From Roseobacter weihaiensis (GTDB lineage Bacteria > Pseudomonadota > Alphaproteobacteria > Rhodobacterales > Rhodobacteraceae), in NCBI RefSeq assembly GCF_020622345.1, contig NZ_JACNMO010000004.1:1-64000 (forward strand): a stretch of DNA of 64,000 nucleotides, written 5' to 3'. The notes below the pieces were generated by a model that was given only the letters and a program-made list of their open reading frames with translations, was not told the origin of the DNA and made no database searches. How positions within the stretch are numbered: position 1 is the first letter of the stretch; each line of letters opens with the position of its first letter. Shown here one piece after another: positions 1-8,321 of this stretch. Position numbers and translations under genes: made by a program.

Positions 1-1
1 C

Positions 2-133
2 GTTCGTAAACGGGGCGGACGCAAGCGGGCAGTCGGGACGCGAACGCCTATGGCAATCCCACAGGGGCCGAACCAGCGATGGTCGCTCGACTTCATGTCG
101 GACGCATTGGAGGACGGTCGCCGGTTCATGCAG
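2..133 (+). mobile_element. IS3-family transposase (OrfB) fragment
   Basis: Reading from base 2 gives a peptide with RKRGGRKRAVGTR, then GPNQRWSLDF and SDALEDGRRF. This is the region around the first catalytic aspartate (SLDF) of IS3-family OrfB integrases of the IS407/IS51 type. The similarity stops abruptly after GRRFM; the frame then runs into DNA that is antisense to the adjacent relaxase and hits a stop at about 178. Upstream sequence lies outside the window. This is a scrap of an insertion sequence, not an active element; no terminal inverted repeat or target duplication is visible. Assignment is from remembered family motifs. Confidence 0.8.
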
Positions 134-1042
134 CTTTTGGCGCGCTGCGCAGTGCCGCTCTTTAATCTGGGATTTTTTTAGAACCATGGATGACATCTTG
201 GTAGACAGCGCGGTTTCGGCGTCTTTGATATAGCGCTGCAGATGATGGCTCATCCGCGCGCCGATCAGAGACTTGGTATCTTCGACGCTGGGCAGTGATG
301 TCGGATCGCCCAGTTTGGCCTTGACGTCTTTTGCTTTCTGTCCTGACCATCTTGAGACCGGATAGACTTCGCCCTTGTAATCAAGCGCAACAAAACCCCG
401 CCGCCCCTTGGCAAGGTAAAAGCCTTTCTCTTCCAATGCCTTCTGAAACGATATGCGGTTGTCTGAGGACGCCCAGCATTCCTGAAACATTGCCTTCAAG
501 AGCTTGGGTTCTTGTTTTGCCCGCTTGGCTTGCTGCCATTCCGCGCGGCTGAAGGTCGTTTGATCAAGCAAAAACTTATCCTTGAATCCATCCGGCAATT
601 GCCAGCCATGTTCAAGAAACAGATCTTTTGAGATAGCTTTCAGCTTCAGTTTGTAATGCGGAAGATTGATCGCCTTCATGTCCTCGACATCGATGCGCGA
701 CCACACAACATGCGCATGGCGGCGGCCTTCTTTCTCATGAAACACAATTGCGCGAGCTTGATCAGACAATCCCAGCTTCTCTTCGACCTTGTCGATGGCT
801 GTTTCGAAATCTGCGATGGAAACAGCTTCGCCAATCGGCGGGCTAACACTGAGTGAGAATAAAATCTGCTGGTAGCGTGTTCCTTTTGAGATCGCCGCGA
901 CTTCCTGCAGCGCATTGCTCAGGGAGGTGTCCGAGACGAAGCCGCGCAGTTCGTAGACTTCCACATGTTCATTCTCTTCGGCGTTCAGCAAGTGCCCTGC
1001 CAATTGCATTGCGCCGCCGCGTTGAGAGCCTTTTAAGATCAT
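134..1042 (-). pseudogene. relaxase/mobilization nuclease, 3'-truncated by IS scrap
   Basis: Starting at the ATG at 1042 the frame encodes MILKGSQRGGAMQLAGHLLN, and after about 125 residues HEKEGRRHAHVVWSRID, the histidine-rich relaxase motif of plasmid mobilization proteins that nick oriT. About 300 residues are relaxase-like. The frame then passes without a stop into sequence antisense to the IS3 scrap and leaves the window, so the native C-terminus is lost and replaced by unrelated residues. The start overlaps the mobC stop as ATGA, the usual coupled arrangement. What is seen is a catalytic N-terminal domain on a broken gene. Function as a working relaxase is doubtful because its partner mobC is also damaged. 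Confidence 0.82.
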
Positions 1043-1500
1043 GATGGCCCCTCAGATTGTCGAAACCCAAGTGCACGCATGAGATCGGCGCGCATGTTGC
1101 GCACCGACGTGCAGGCCTCGCTCAACTCCTGTTCAAGTTCCGGCGTCACGGGCAGCGCACCCATATGAGCAGCTTTTGCGATCTGGTTGAGATTACTCGA
1201 CAGGCGCGAGGCCCCAAGTGCGCCGAGGACCTTTCCCAAAGCGGCATGATCCTTGACCGGTGCATTGCCTCTTGTGCGGCGCGGCGTCAGTTCCCCGTCA
1301 AACAGCTTTTGACGGATGTATGCTCCCAGCGGCATTTCAGCCGCCGCCCTGTCCAGCGCGGCTCGCTCTTCAAACGTAGAACGGATTGAGAATGGTGGCG
1401 GAGTTGTCTTCTGTTACGGAGCATCTTCTTGCGCCGCAACACGCAGATCGTGTCTCAAGCTAAGCGGTTTCTGAAAATCTGATTTTTTGATCTCCTTCAT
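1039..1500 (-). pseudogene. mobC: mobilization relaxosome protein MobC with in-frame stop
   Basis: MobC-type proteins help the relaxase melt oriT. From the ATG at 1500, preceded by a GGAGG ribosome site, the frame reads MKEIKKSDFQ and so on for 28 codons, meets TAA at 1416-1414, and continues in the same frame with QKTTPPPFSIRSTFEERA, MPLGAYIRQKLF and APVKDHAALGKVLGALG to a stop overlapping the relaxase start. The PPPFSIR and MPLGAYIR blocks are hallmarks of the MobC family in alphaproteobacterial plasmids. The continuity on both sides of TAA suggests a single nonsense change in a formerly intact gene. A shorter product could start at the internal ATG at 1335 (98 residues), but it would lack the N-terminal block. 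Base errors cannot be excluded. Confidence 0.78.
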
Positions 1501-1793
1501 GGCTCCACCTCCGGACCTTCAGAAAGATCAGGTATATCAAGGTGTTTGAGTTGTTCCTGCCAATCTGAGAGCGTTTCAAATATGTCATCAGGCGTGTTCG
1601 AGGTATCGCCGTTTTGGCGCACCATTTTGCAGGCAGAGCCTGCCAAGCCACCTAACATATTGAACGGTAACAACGTTCTTGGTTTTCGATAGCCTGTTTT
1701 TCGATCATATTCAGCGGTTCTGAAAGTGCCAATCTGAGCCCGATTTTCCTTATCGTCAAACCCAACTCGTCCGACGGGGAGTTTTATCCTCCA
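1497..1793 (-). pseudogene. 5'-truncated ORF of the mob operon, unknown function
   Basis: An open frame of 98 codons without a credible start begins just after a TGA at 1796 and ends with a TGA overlapping the mobC ATG (ATGA). It contains PVGRVGFDDKENRAQIGTFR, then AEYDRKTGYRKP and LLPFNMLGGLAGSACKMVRQ, and an acidic tail. The coding-like composition, the coupled stop/start with mobC and the upstream junction suggest the 3' end of a gene in the mobilization operon whose 5' part is gone. Initiation at the internal ATG at 1658 would give a 53-residue protein. I do not recognise the family; a coupling-protein or accessory mobilization tail is only a guess. Confidence 0.45.
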
Positions 1794-2013
1794 TCAATAC
1801 CGAACCATGCACAATCTGACACCAGAATGGTTCCTCGAAGAGGGGTGCGTTCCAGGGGGTTCTTTTAAAGCCATTGATGACATTCTGGCAGAAGGCGCGA
1901 TTTCAGCGTCTTTGACGTAGCGATGCAGATGATGGCTCATCCGCGCGCCGGTCAGAGACTTGGGATCTTCAACGCTGGAAAGTGAGGATGGGGTGCCTAG
2001 CTCGCCGCAGAGC
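1794..2013 (-). pseudogene. second, diverged relaxase C-terminal fragment
   Basis: The reverse strand encodes ELGTPSSLSSVEDPKSL, then GARMSHHLHRYVKDAE and MSSMALKEP. This matches a stretch of the relaxase near 185-330 (KLGDPTSLPSVEDTKSL, GARMSHHLQRYIKDAE, MSSMVLKKS) at 34 of 49 positions by hand alignment. Both copies lie on the same strand. The frame is closed upstream by a stop and ends at the TGA at 1796-1794. It is a leftover of a related but distinct relaxase gene, not a recent duplication. Confidence 0.75.
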
Positions 2014-2115
2014 TAGAGCACCGTCCATCGGATTGCTGGTTGAAATTCGGAAATTCTTAAAGCATCTGTGCGACACGACACCGATGTAAGCGAGCGTTTC
2101 AAGGTGGCATGTTCA

Positions 2116-2883
2116 ATGGTTGGTAAGAGTTTCCGGCGAGATTGCAATTACTGCGGATCTCGACCCGGCAGAGCCTTCGAAGAAGATATCACCATGGCTT
2201 TTCAGCCGATTTTTGATGTCACCACAGGGCTTGTATTCGCTCAGGAGGCCTTGATACGCGGTAAAGATGGACGCAGCGCAGCGCAGATATTCGAGCACGT
2301 GAACGACGAAAACCGCTACCAGTTCGACCAACTTTGCCGGACAACCGCGATTGAGGTTGCCACCGCCGCCAAGCTTGATGGCAAGCTGTCCATAAATTTC
2401 ATGCCGAATGCAGTTTACGAGCCGCGCAACTGCATCCAGCATACCTTGTGGACTGCTGATAAGTGCGATTTTGACATCAAGAACATCATTTTCGAGTTCA
2501 CGGAAAACGAGTTGATACGCGATGCCGGTCACTTGAAAAACATTGTGGAGACCTATCAGAAATTCGGATTTCAGACAGCCATTGATGATTTTGGCGGGGG
2601 GTATTCAGGGCTCAACCTGCTGGTAGACGTGGTCCCCGATTTGATAAAACTGGATCGCCACCTCATCGTTGATATCGACCAAAGCCCGGTGCGGCAGAAC
2701 GTTGTTAAAAGCATGCAATCGCTCTGTAAGGATCTTGGGGTTCAGTTGATTGTCGAAGGGGTCGAGACGGTCGGCGAGTTGAACCAACTGCGCGACCTTG
2801 GTGTCAATCTGATACAAGGGTACTATCTCGCAAAGCCCCAGTTTGAAAGCATTCAAACCGAACCAGACTGTGTACTGCGTTGA
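2116..2883 (+). CDS. stand-alone EAL-domain cyclic-di-GMP phosphodiesterase
   Basis: A single EAL domain fills almost all of the 255-residue protein. It would hydrolyse c-di-GMP to pGpG in the cytoplasm. The catalytic set is complete: QEALIRG (the EAL motif), the Asn of INFMPNA, the Glu of FEFTENE, the Asp pair of IDDFGGGYSGL, the Lys of LIKLDRH, the Glu of VEGVET and the Gln of QGYYLAKP. Only about 30 residues precede it, with a Cys-x-x-Cys pair (DCNYCG) that may bind metal or sense redox state. I chose the ATG at 2116 because AAGGTGG lies about 9 bases upstream; an in-frame GTG at 2068 would add 16 residues without a clear ribosome site. It stands alone next to the mob remnants. Its activity is inferred from the motifs. 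Confidence 0.87.
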   Translation: MVGKSFRRDCNYCGSRPGRAFEEDITMAFQPIFDVTTGLVFAQEALIRGKDGRSAAQIFEHVNDENRYQFDQLCRTTAIEVATAAKLDGKLSINFMPNAVYEPRNCIQHTLWTADKCDFDIKNIIFEFTENELIRDAGHLKNIVETYQKFGFQTAIDDFGGGYSGLNLLVDVVPDLIKLDRHLIVDIDQSPVRQNVVKSMQSLCKDLGVQLIVEGVETVGELNQLRDLGVNLIQGYYLAKPQFESIQTEPDCVLR

Positions 2884-3252
2884 AATTCATGTAAAATACT
2901 TTGGAGCCGTGAAAAGTCCCCGCGTGCTCATCGTTAAAGACGTATTGACCTTTGGGCGACAAGCCATGCGGGGTCTCGCGGTAGGCTGATGCTGCACCTC
3001 ATGGCCCCCTTGAAAACCAGACCAGCTAAGCACGCCCCGGTTACGCACCTGGGGATGTGCAGCATTAGAGGGTGCGGCTTGGATTTTATGCCGGGAGTGA
3101 CATGAACCGTGGCAGTGATGCCTTCCGCAGATTTCGGACCGGCCGAAGATCATCCGCACCTCGGTCCTGACAGATGTCCGGTCACACGGAGTTGCAGACG
3201 CGCAGTGTCCCGGCACCGGCGCGGCCCTCCTTCCAAGCCGCCTCGCTCGAGA
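2884..3252. other. non-coding stretch, no recognisable feature
   Basis: This gap lies between the ends of the EAL gene and the convergent adhP gene. Short frames on both strands are broken by stops and show no family motif. No T-tract terminator was recognised. I see nothing to annotate. Confidence 0.5.
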
Positions 3253-4275
3253 TTAGATTTCGAGCACGATCCGCCCGTCGATGGTCCCCGCACGCATCTG
3301 GTCAAATACTGCGTTGATGTTTTCAAGCTTGTCCCATTTGTAGGTGGTCTCAACTTTTCCTTCGGCTGCGATGGACAGGGCCTCCGACAGATCGAGCCGG
3401 GTCCCGACGATAGAGCCGCGAATGGTCAGCCGCTTCAGGACAACGTCGAAGATCGGGAGCGGGAAGTCACCCGGGGGCAGCCCCACCAAAGACATCGTGC
3501 CGTGCCGACGCAACATGCCTGTGGCCTGCGCAAAAGCCGCGGTGTTGACGGCAGTCACCAATGCACCGTGAACACCTCCCAGATGCTTTGTAACTTCTGC
3601 GACCGGATCGACCTTGGTTGCGTTGATTGTCTCATCAGCACCCAGAGAGCGGGCTAAATCCAGCTTGCTGTCGGCCACATCGACAGCCACAACGTTCATC
3701 CCCATCGCCTTGGCATACTGCACCGCCATGTGGCCAAGGCCCCCGATCCCGGAAATGGCCACCCACTGGCCTGGCCTCACTTCGGTTTCCTTCAGCGCCT
3801 TGTAAACGGTGACCCCCGCGCAGAGCACGGGAGACGATGCCCCGAATTCAAGCGTGTCAGGGATATGGCCAACATAATTTGCATCGGCCCGCACGAATTC
3901 GGCATAAGCACCGTCAACGGAATAGCCGGTGTTCTGCTGGCTTTCACACAGGGTTTCCCATCCACCGGAGCAGTGCTCGCATCGACCACAGGCGGTATGC
4001 AGCCACGGTACACCAACCCGGTCGCCCTCTTTGAGATGGGTCACGCCCGCGCCGACCGCTGCCACCTCGCCGACGCCTTCATGCCCCGGAATAAAGGGAG
4101 CCGTCGGCTTTACCGGCCAATCCCCCTCGGCGGCATGTAGATCTGTGTGGCACACACCCGAGGCGTGGACTCGCACAAGAACCTGGCCGGGCCCGATTTC
4201 GGGGACGTTCACCTCCCGGATGTCCAGCGGATCACCCAGTTTCGTGACAACAGCGGCCTTCATTGTTTTTTGCAT
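3253..4275 (-). CDS. adhP: zinc-dependent alcohol dehydrogenase, AdhP type
   Basis: A 340-residue medium-chain dehydrogenase oxidising primary alcohols to aldehydes with NAD. Visible are the catalytic zinc ligands ([13 protein letters not shown] and PGHEGVGEV), the four-cysteine structural zinc loop ([15 protein letters not shown]), the nucleotide-binding glycines [17 protein letters not shown], and the [10 protein letters not shown] turn whose Asp favours NAD. Length and motif order fit propanol-preferring AdhP. The start at 4275 has GGAG about 9 bases upstream; a second Met four codons later is the alternative. It is monocistronic and convergent with the EAL gene. Context gives no clue to the natural alcohol. 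Confidence 0.92.
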   Translation of the reverse strand: MQKTMKAAVVTKLGDPLDIREVNVPEIGPGQVLVRVHASGVCHTDLHAAEGDWPVKPTAPFIPGHEGVGEVAAVGAGVTHLKEGDRVGVPWLHTACGRCEHCSGGWETLCESQQNTGYSVDGAYAEFVRADANYVGHIPDTLEFGASSPVLCAGVTVYKALKETEVRPGQWVAISGIGGLGHMAVQYAKAMGMNVVAVDVADSKLDLARSLGADETINATKVDPVAEVTKHLGGVHGALVTAVNTAAFAQATGMLRRHGTMSLVGLPPGDFPLPIFDVVLKRLTIRGSIVGTRLDLSEALSIAAEGKVETTYKWDKLENINAVFDQMRAGTIDGRIVLEI

Positions 4276-4747
4276 GTTCTATCGCTCCAAATTCGAATGA
4301 CGGTTTTGATAGTGCTACACAGGATTGCGGTGGCTTTGGTTGATCAACATCAATTCGGAGTGGTAATCGACCTGTCTTGTGGTGTGAAAATACCTGATCG
4401 GTCACCTTCGGTCACCGGTGGTTCCGCACCGGGTCCTTCACGCAAGGTAACAATCCGGTATGGGGTTTGCAGGTCTTGAAGCGTTTCTTCCAAGCGCGCA
4501 ACTCTGGAAGAAACGCGCAAAGGAATGCTCGGAGTGTGTGACGGGCGTTCGGAAGCGTGATCCTATGCCCCCGGGAGTTTGAGCGATCCAAAGAACTGCG
4601 CGCGCGGCGGGATCAGTACAAAGGATTGAGCTAAAAATGCAGCTATTCTTTGGTCACCCGTCAACTTGATATTCTGCGTTCTGAATTGAATGACACAGCA
4701 ATTTAACCAATGAACCTTATTCATTTTAGCCAGTTATTTGAGAGCGG
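4276..4747. other. intergenic region upstream of adhP and the GGDEF-EAL gene
   Basis: This gap separates two divergently transcribed genes, so it should hold both promoters. Its right half (4650-4740) is AT-rich compared with the surroundings. A perfect 12-bp inverted repeat lies at 4481-4516 and is listed separately. No coding sequence was recognised. Confidence 0.5.
4481..4516. repeat. perfect 12-bp inverted repeat, 12-base loop
   Basis: GCGTTTCTTCCA at 4481-4492 is exactly complementary to TGGAAGAAACGC at 4505-4516. There is no T-run after it, so it does not look like an intrinsic terminator. It lies roughly midway in the divergent intergenic region and could be an operator or an RNA hairpin. 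Confidence 0.7.
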
Positions 4748-7003
4748 ATGGTTCAAATGGTAAATGATGATGATCTGCCGGTGCATCGGTGTGCGGATCA
4801 GACGCGGCATCTTTCGAATGTCTCTGCGTTGCAGCGGTTTCAGATCCTCGACACCGCGCCGGAATCCGCTTTTGATCACATTGTCGAAATCGCGTCACGC
4901 ATTTTTTCGGTCCCTATCGTTCTCGTCTCGCTGATTGATCTCAATCGGCAGTGGTTCAAGGCGCGCGTTGGCCTTGAAGCCTGCGAAACAAACCTGGATG
5001 TTTCCTTTTGTGCCTACGCCGTTAATCAGGATGACGTCATGGTCGTATATGACGCAACAAAAGACGAACGTTTTGCGGACAATGAACTGGTTACGGCGCC
5101 GGGGGGCATCCGGTTTTATGCGGGGGCCCCTTTGCGGACATCCGACGGGTTTGTTGTTGGCACGCTTTGCCTTGTAGACACGGTTGTCCACCACGAATTT
5201 GTTGCCGAAGACCGGGTGCTGCTCTCGAAAATGGCCTCTCTTGTTGTCGATGTCATGGAAGGTCGCGCGAGCCAGCGGACCAGCGCTGAGGCCAAGAAGA
5301 AACTGGAGGATTTCACCTCCGCGGCCCTCGATGTTTTCTGGGAGACCGACACCTCACACCGCTTTACGCACTTCGCTTCGCAAAAACTGACTGGCCTTCA
5401 CCAAAGCCTTGACCAGGAAAACGATGAAGTTGATGCGGCCATGAAGCGCATGATCGGGCGGACACGCTGGGAAATGCTGGATGCAGATGTCCGTAGTGAG
5501 CCTTGGCGTTCTCATATTCAGACTTTGGACGCGCGGCTGCCGTTTCGTGACATGCGGTACTCCACCGAAGTGGGTGGCAAGACGCTTCATTTGTCCACAA
5601 GTGGCCGACCGGTCTTTGATGAGCAGGGTGCCTTTGTCGGGTATCGTGGCGCAACACATGATGTCACGCAACAGGAAGAGGCCCGGCTGGAAGCCCTGAA
5701 ACTGGCGAACTCTGACCCGTTGACGGGGCTGGCCAACCGGCGTTGCTGGAACGCGGCGCTGGAAAGCCGCTTGGCCCCGGAGGTTGTTCCGCCAACCGGT
5801 GTTTTGCTGTTCGATGTCGACCGCTTCAAGGACATCAATGACGCGATGGGACATGCCGTCGGAGACAGTCTTCTGGTCGAAATTGCAAAACGCATCGTCA
5901 ATTGCGCATCACAGGCATGGCTTGCGGCGCGACTTGGCGGAGACGAATTTGCGCTGCTTGTGGACGGGGGCTATCAGGATTCCATTCGCGCCGCCGATTG
6001 CATTGTCAAGGCAATGGAACACCCCTTCGAGATTGGCGGCCACAATCTGCATGTCGAGCTTTCAATTGGTATCAGGGTTCTGGGCGCTGAGAAACATGAT
6101 GGCGAACGTACCATGGTGGATGCGGACCTTGCTCTGCGCCTGGCCAAGAAGCGCGGACGGCATCGCCATGTGACCTATGATCCATCCATGCGGGTCGAAA
6201 ACGACCACCGCATTGTTCTAATGGGCGAGTTTGAACGCGCGCTGCAAAATGACGAGTTCAAACTCTACTATCAGCCGCAGCTCCGGCTCTCCAACGATGT
6301 TGTTGTGGGGATGGAAGGGTTGCTGCGGTGGGACCACCCTGAACGGGGTCTGCTGTCCCCCGAGCATTTCCTCAATGCGCTGGAAACCTCCGCCTTTGAC
6401 ATTTCGGTCGGGCGCCGTGTGATCGATTTGGCCTGTCGGCAAGCCAGCCTGTGGCGCGATCTTGGCACGCCGGTGCGGGTCGGGATCAATGTGTCCGCCA
6501 GCCAGCTTTATGGCGACAACCTGCCCAAAGTCCTGAAAGAGGCAATGCAGCGCCATCAAACAACAGCGTCTTTGATCGAGGTCGAGGTGACCGAACGGGT
6601 GGCGCTTGGCAATTCCGAAAAGATCCAGGCGGTGCTTGAAGCGATCAACGCCATGGGCGTGACGATCGCCTTTGATGATTTTGGCACCGGGTTTGCGTCG
6701 CTCTGCTCCTTGATGCAATTCCCGCTGGACCGGGTCAAGATTGACAGAAGGTTCGTCATGGATCTGGCCGTAAACCCGTCGAATGCGAGGCTGACAAGTG
6801 GTCTTGTCCGTCTGTGTCATAGTCTGGGGTTTGAGGTTATTGCCGAAGGCGTGGAGGCGCCTGAACACGAGACCTTCCTGCGCGAGCAGAACTGCGACGA
6901 AGTTCAGGGTTTCTTCTACAGCAGACCGCTTTGTGCGTCGGAAGCCACCGATTTCCTCGTGGAACGTGCAAGCCCTTCGGGGCGCAGCAAATTGACAGGC
7001 TAG
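4748..7003 (+). CDS. GAF-PAS-GGDEF-EAL cyclic-di-GMP signalling protein
   Basis: The 751-residue protein has, in order, an N-terminal GAF domain (about 25-170, starting RFQILDTAPESAFD and containing FYAGAPLRTSDG, a common sensor type), a PAS domain (about 185-310, ending GYRGATHDVT), a GGDEF domain (about 315-480) and an EAL domain (about 490-745). The cyclase site is intact: DPLTGLANRR, FDVDRFKDIND and RLGGDEFALL. No RxxD inhibitory site precedes it. The EAL half has EGLLRW in place of EALLRW, keeping the metal-binding Glu, and then INVSASQ, EVEVTER, FDDFGTGFASL, VKIDRRF, AEGVEA and QGFFYSRP. Both activities are therefore possible; the net direction cannot be read from sequence. No membrane segment is evident. 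It is monocistronic. Confidence 0.92.
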   Translation: MVQMVNDDDLPVHRCADQTRHLSNVSALQRFQILDTAPESAFDHIVEIASRIFSVPIVLVSLIDLNRQWFKARVGLEACETNLDVSFCAYAVNQDDVMVVYDATKDERFADNELVTAPGGIRFYAGAPLRTSDGFVVGTLCLVDTVVHHEFVAEDRVLLSKMASLVVDVMEGRASQRTSAEAKKKLEDFTSAALDVFWETDTSHRFTHFASQKLTGLHQSLDQENDEVDAAMKRMIGRTRWEMLDADVRSEPWRSHIQTLDARLPFRDMRYSTEVGGKTLHLSTSGRPVFDEQGAFVGYRGATHDVTQQEEARLEALKLANSDPLTGLANRRCWNAALESRLAPEVVPPTGVLLFDVDRFKDINDAMGHAVGDSLLVEIAKRIVNCASQAWLAARLGGDEFALLVDGGYQDSIRAADCIVKAMEHPFEIGGHNLHVELSIGIRVLGAEKHDGERTMVDADLALRLAKKRGRHRHVTYDPSMRVENDHRIVLMGEFERALQNDEFKLYYQPQLRLSNDVVVGMEGLLRWDHPERGLLSPEHFLNALETSAFDISVGRRVIDLACRQASLWRDLGTPVRVGINVSASQLYGDNLPKVLKEAMQRHQTTASLIEVEVTERVALGNSEKIQAVLEAINAMGVTIAFDDFGTGFASLCSLMQFPLDRVKIDRRFVMDLAVNPSNARLTSGLVRLCHSLGFEVIAEGVEAPEHETFLREQNCDEVQGFFYSRPLCASEATDFLVERASPSGRSKLTG

Positions 7004-7543
7004 CCTGCGGCCCGCGCCCCTTCCAAGTAGCAGGGTCTAGATGTTTACCAACCGCATGGCCGGTCACATGTATTGCATTGGTTTGCGTTTCTGGAATGTA
7101 GCGCGCAGACAAGCTGCGTGCCGGAGGGGGCGCTGAATTGCAGAACGCCGCTGATCCAATTCCTGAAAGAGCCAGGAGATGGAAGCCGTGGCAAAGGGGC
7201 TCTGCGGATAAAAGCGACTGTTTCTTGATCCGAGCGCGTTTGACCCTGGGCGCGGTGGCGAGCCGACGATCTGAATTCTTCCGCCAATGCAATCCAGTGA
7301 GCCATATCTGTAGGGTTTGATCGTTCCGGACCCGCATTTACTGCATTGAAACGTATGCAAGGAGATGCTTTTGGTCAGGGCTGCATATCTCAAAATGCGC
7401 AACTCTCTGACACATATCCGTCTCAATCCAGTGGTTCTATCCGAAGCAAGATCGGTTTCCGTCTCGGCGCCCGACCCTTGTAACGCGTTTGTGAGCAGCC
7501 TATCTTAAGTGTATACCATTGAATACAATCGAAAGGCCGAGCC
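7004..7543. other. intergenic, one weak cysteine-containing reading frame
   Basis: No gene was accepted here. On the minus strand a frame (7426-7064) begins with MRRICVRELRIL and contains FQCSKCGSG, which resembles a zinc-binding pair, but there is no convincing ribosome site and the rest looks random. The bases just before 7544 should hold the yqiJ promoter. Confidence 0.4.
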
Positions 7544-8299
7544 ATGTTCGACCTCTACTTGACGGCAGCTTTTGTGCCGTTCACAATCGCGCTTGCCTTG
7601 CTGTTTGGCCTGTTGGCGCTGGAAATCATTCTGTCGCTTCTGGGGGCAACTCTCTTGGGGGGGGGCGCAGATGCGGAGGTCGACATTGATTTCGATGCGC
7701 CGGATCTTGGTGATCTCGACATCGATTTCGGAACTGCTGATCCCGCAGATTTCGATTTCGCGGATCCTGATCTCGACCTTGAGGTGGCGGGTGGCACGGC
7801 TGTAGGGACCGGCGCGGGACCCGTTGCGTGGCTGGGCATTGGCAAGGTGCCGCTACTGATCTGGATCGCGGCTTTTCTGCTTGGCTTTGGGCTGACAGGC
7901 GTAATTCTGCAAAACCTCCTGATGACATTTGTGGGAACGCCCTTGGCAGCCGTTATCGCAGTGGTGCCCGCCGGTATCGCTGCCCTGTGGTTCGCGCGGC
8001 GTTTTGGTGCTTTTTTTGCGCGGATGCTGCCTAAGACAGAAAGCACTGCCCTCTCCAACCGCCATTTGGGCCGGCGCACGGGAACCGTCACGCAAGGGAC
8101 CGCGAAACGTGATAGCCCGGCAGAGGTCCGCATCGTTGACCGTCATGGCAACATGCATCACCTGCGCGGGGAGCCCTTGAAAGACAGCGAGACGATCCCC
8201 GCTGGCACGCGCGTGATGGTGTTGCGTCACAGGCGCGATCAGGGCTATCGCCTGGTGCCTCTGGGACCCGAAGACGAGCGCCCCGGTATTTTCGAATAG
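7544..8299 (+). CDS. yqiJ: YqiJ-like inner-membrane OB-fold protein
   Basis: This 251-residue protein has a first hydrophobic segment at about 8-40 (FVPFTIALALLFGLLALEII), an acidic Asp-rich loop (about 45-85, with repeated DIDFD/DLDIDF patterns), two further hydrophobic segments (about 95-150), and a C-terminal soluble domain starting near RHLGRRTGTVTQG, of the OB-fold kind found in YqiJ and NfeD-like partners of flotillins. It lies 22 bases upstream of a flotillin-like yqiK gene, the same pair as in enterobacteria. Such pairs are thought to organise membrane microdomains; a biochemical function is not established. The Asp-rich loop is longer and more regular than I would expect and could bind cations. 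Confidence 0.82.
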   Translation: MFDLYLTAAFVPFTIALALLFGLLALEIILSLLGATLLGGGADAEVDIDFDAPDLGDLDIDFGTADPADFDFADPDLDLEVAGGTAVGTGAGPVAWLGIGKVPLLIWIAAFLLGFGLTGVILQNLLMTFVGTPLAAVIAVVPAGIAALWFARRFGAFFARMLPKTESTALSNRHLGRRTGTVTQGTAKRDSPAEVRIVDRHGNMHHLRGEPLKDSETIPAGTRVMVLRHRRDQGYRLVPLGPEDERPGIFE

Positions 8300-8321
8300 T
8301 CAACGTAATAAGGAGACACAT

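Noticed and set aside
7064-7426. 120-codon minus-strand frame with FQCSKCGSG
   Set aside because: A single Cys pair is not enough; no ribosome site, no neighbouring operon, remainder looks random.
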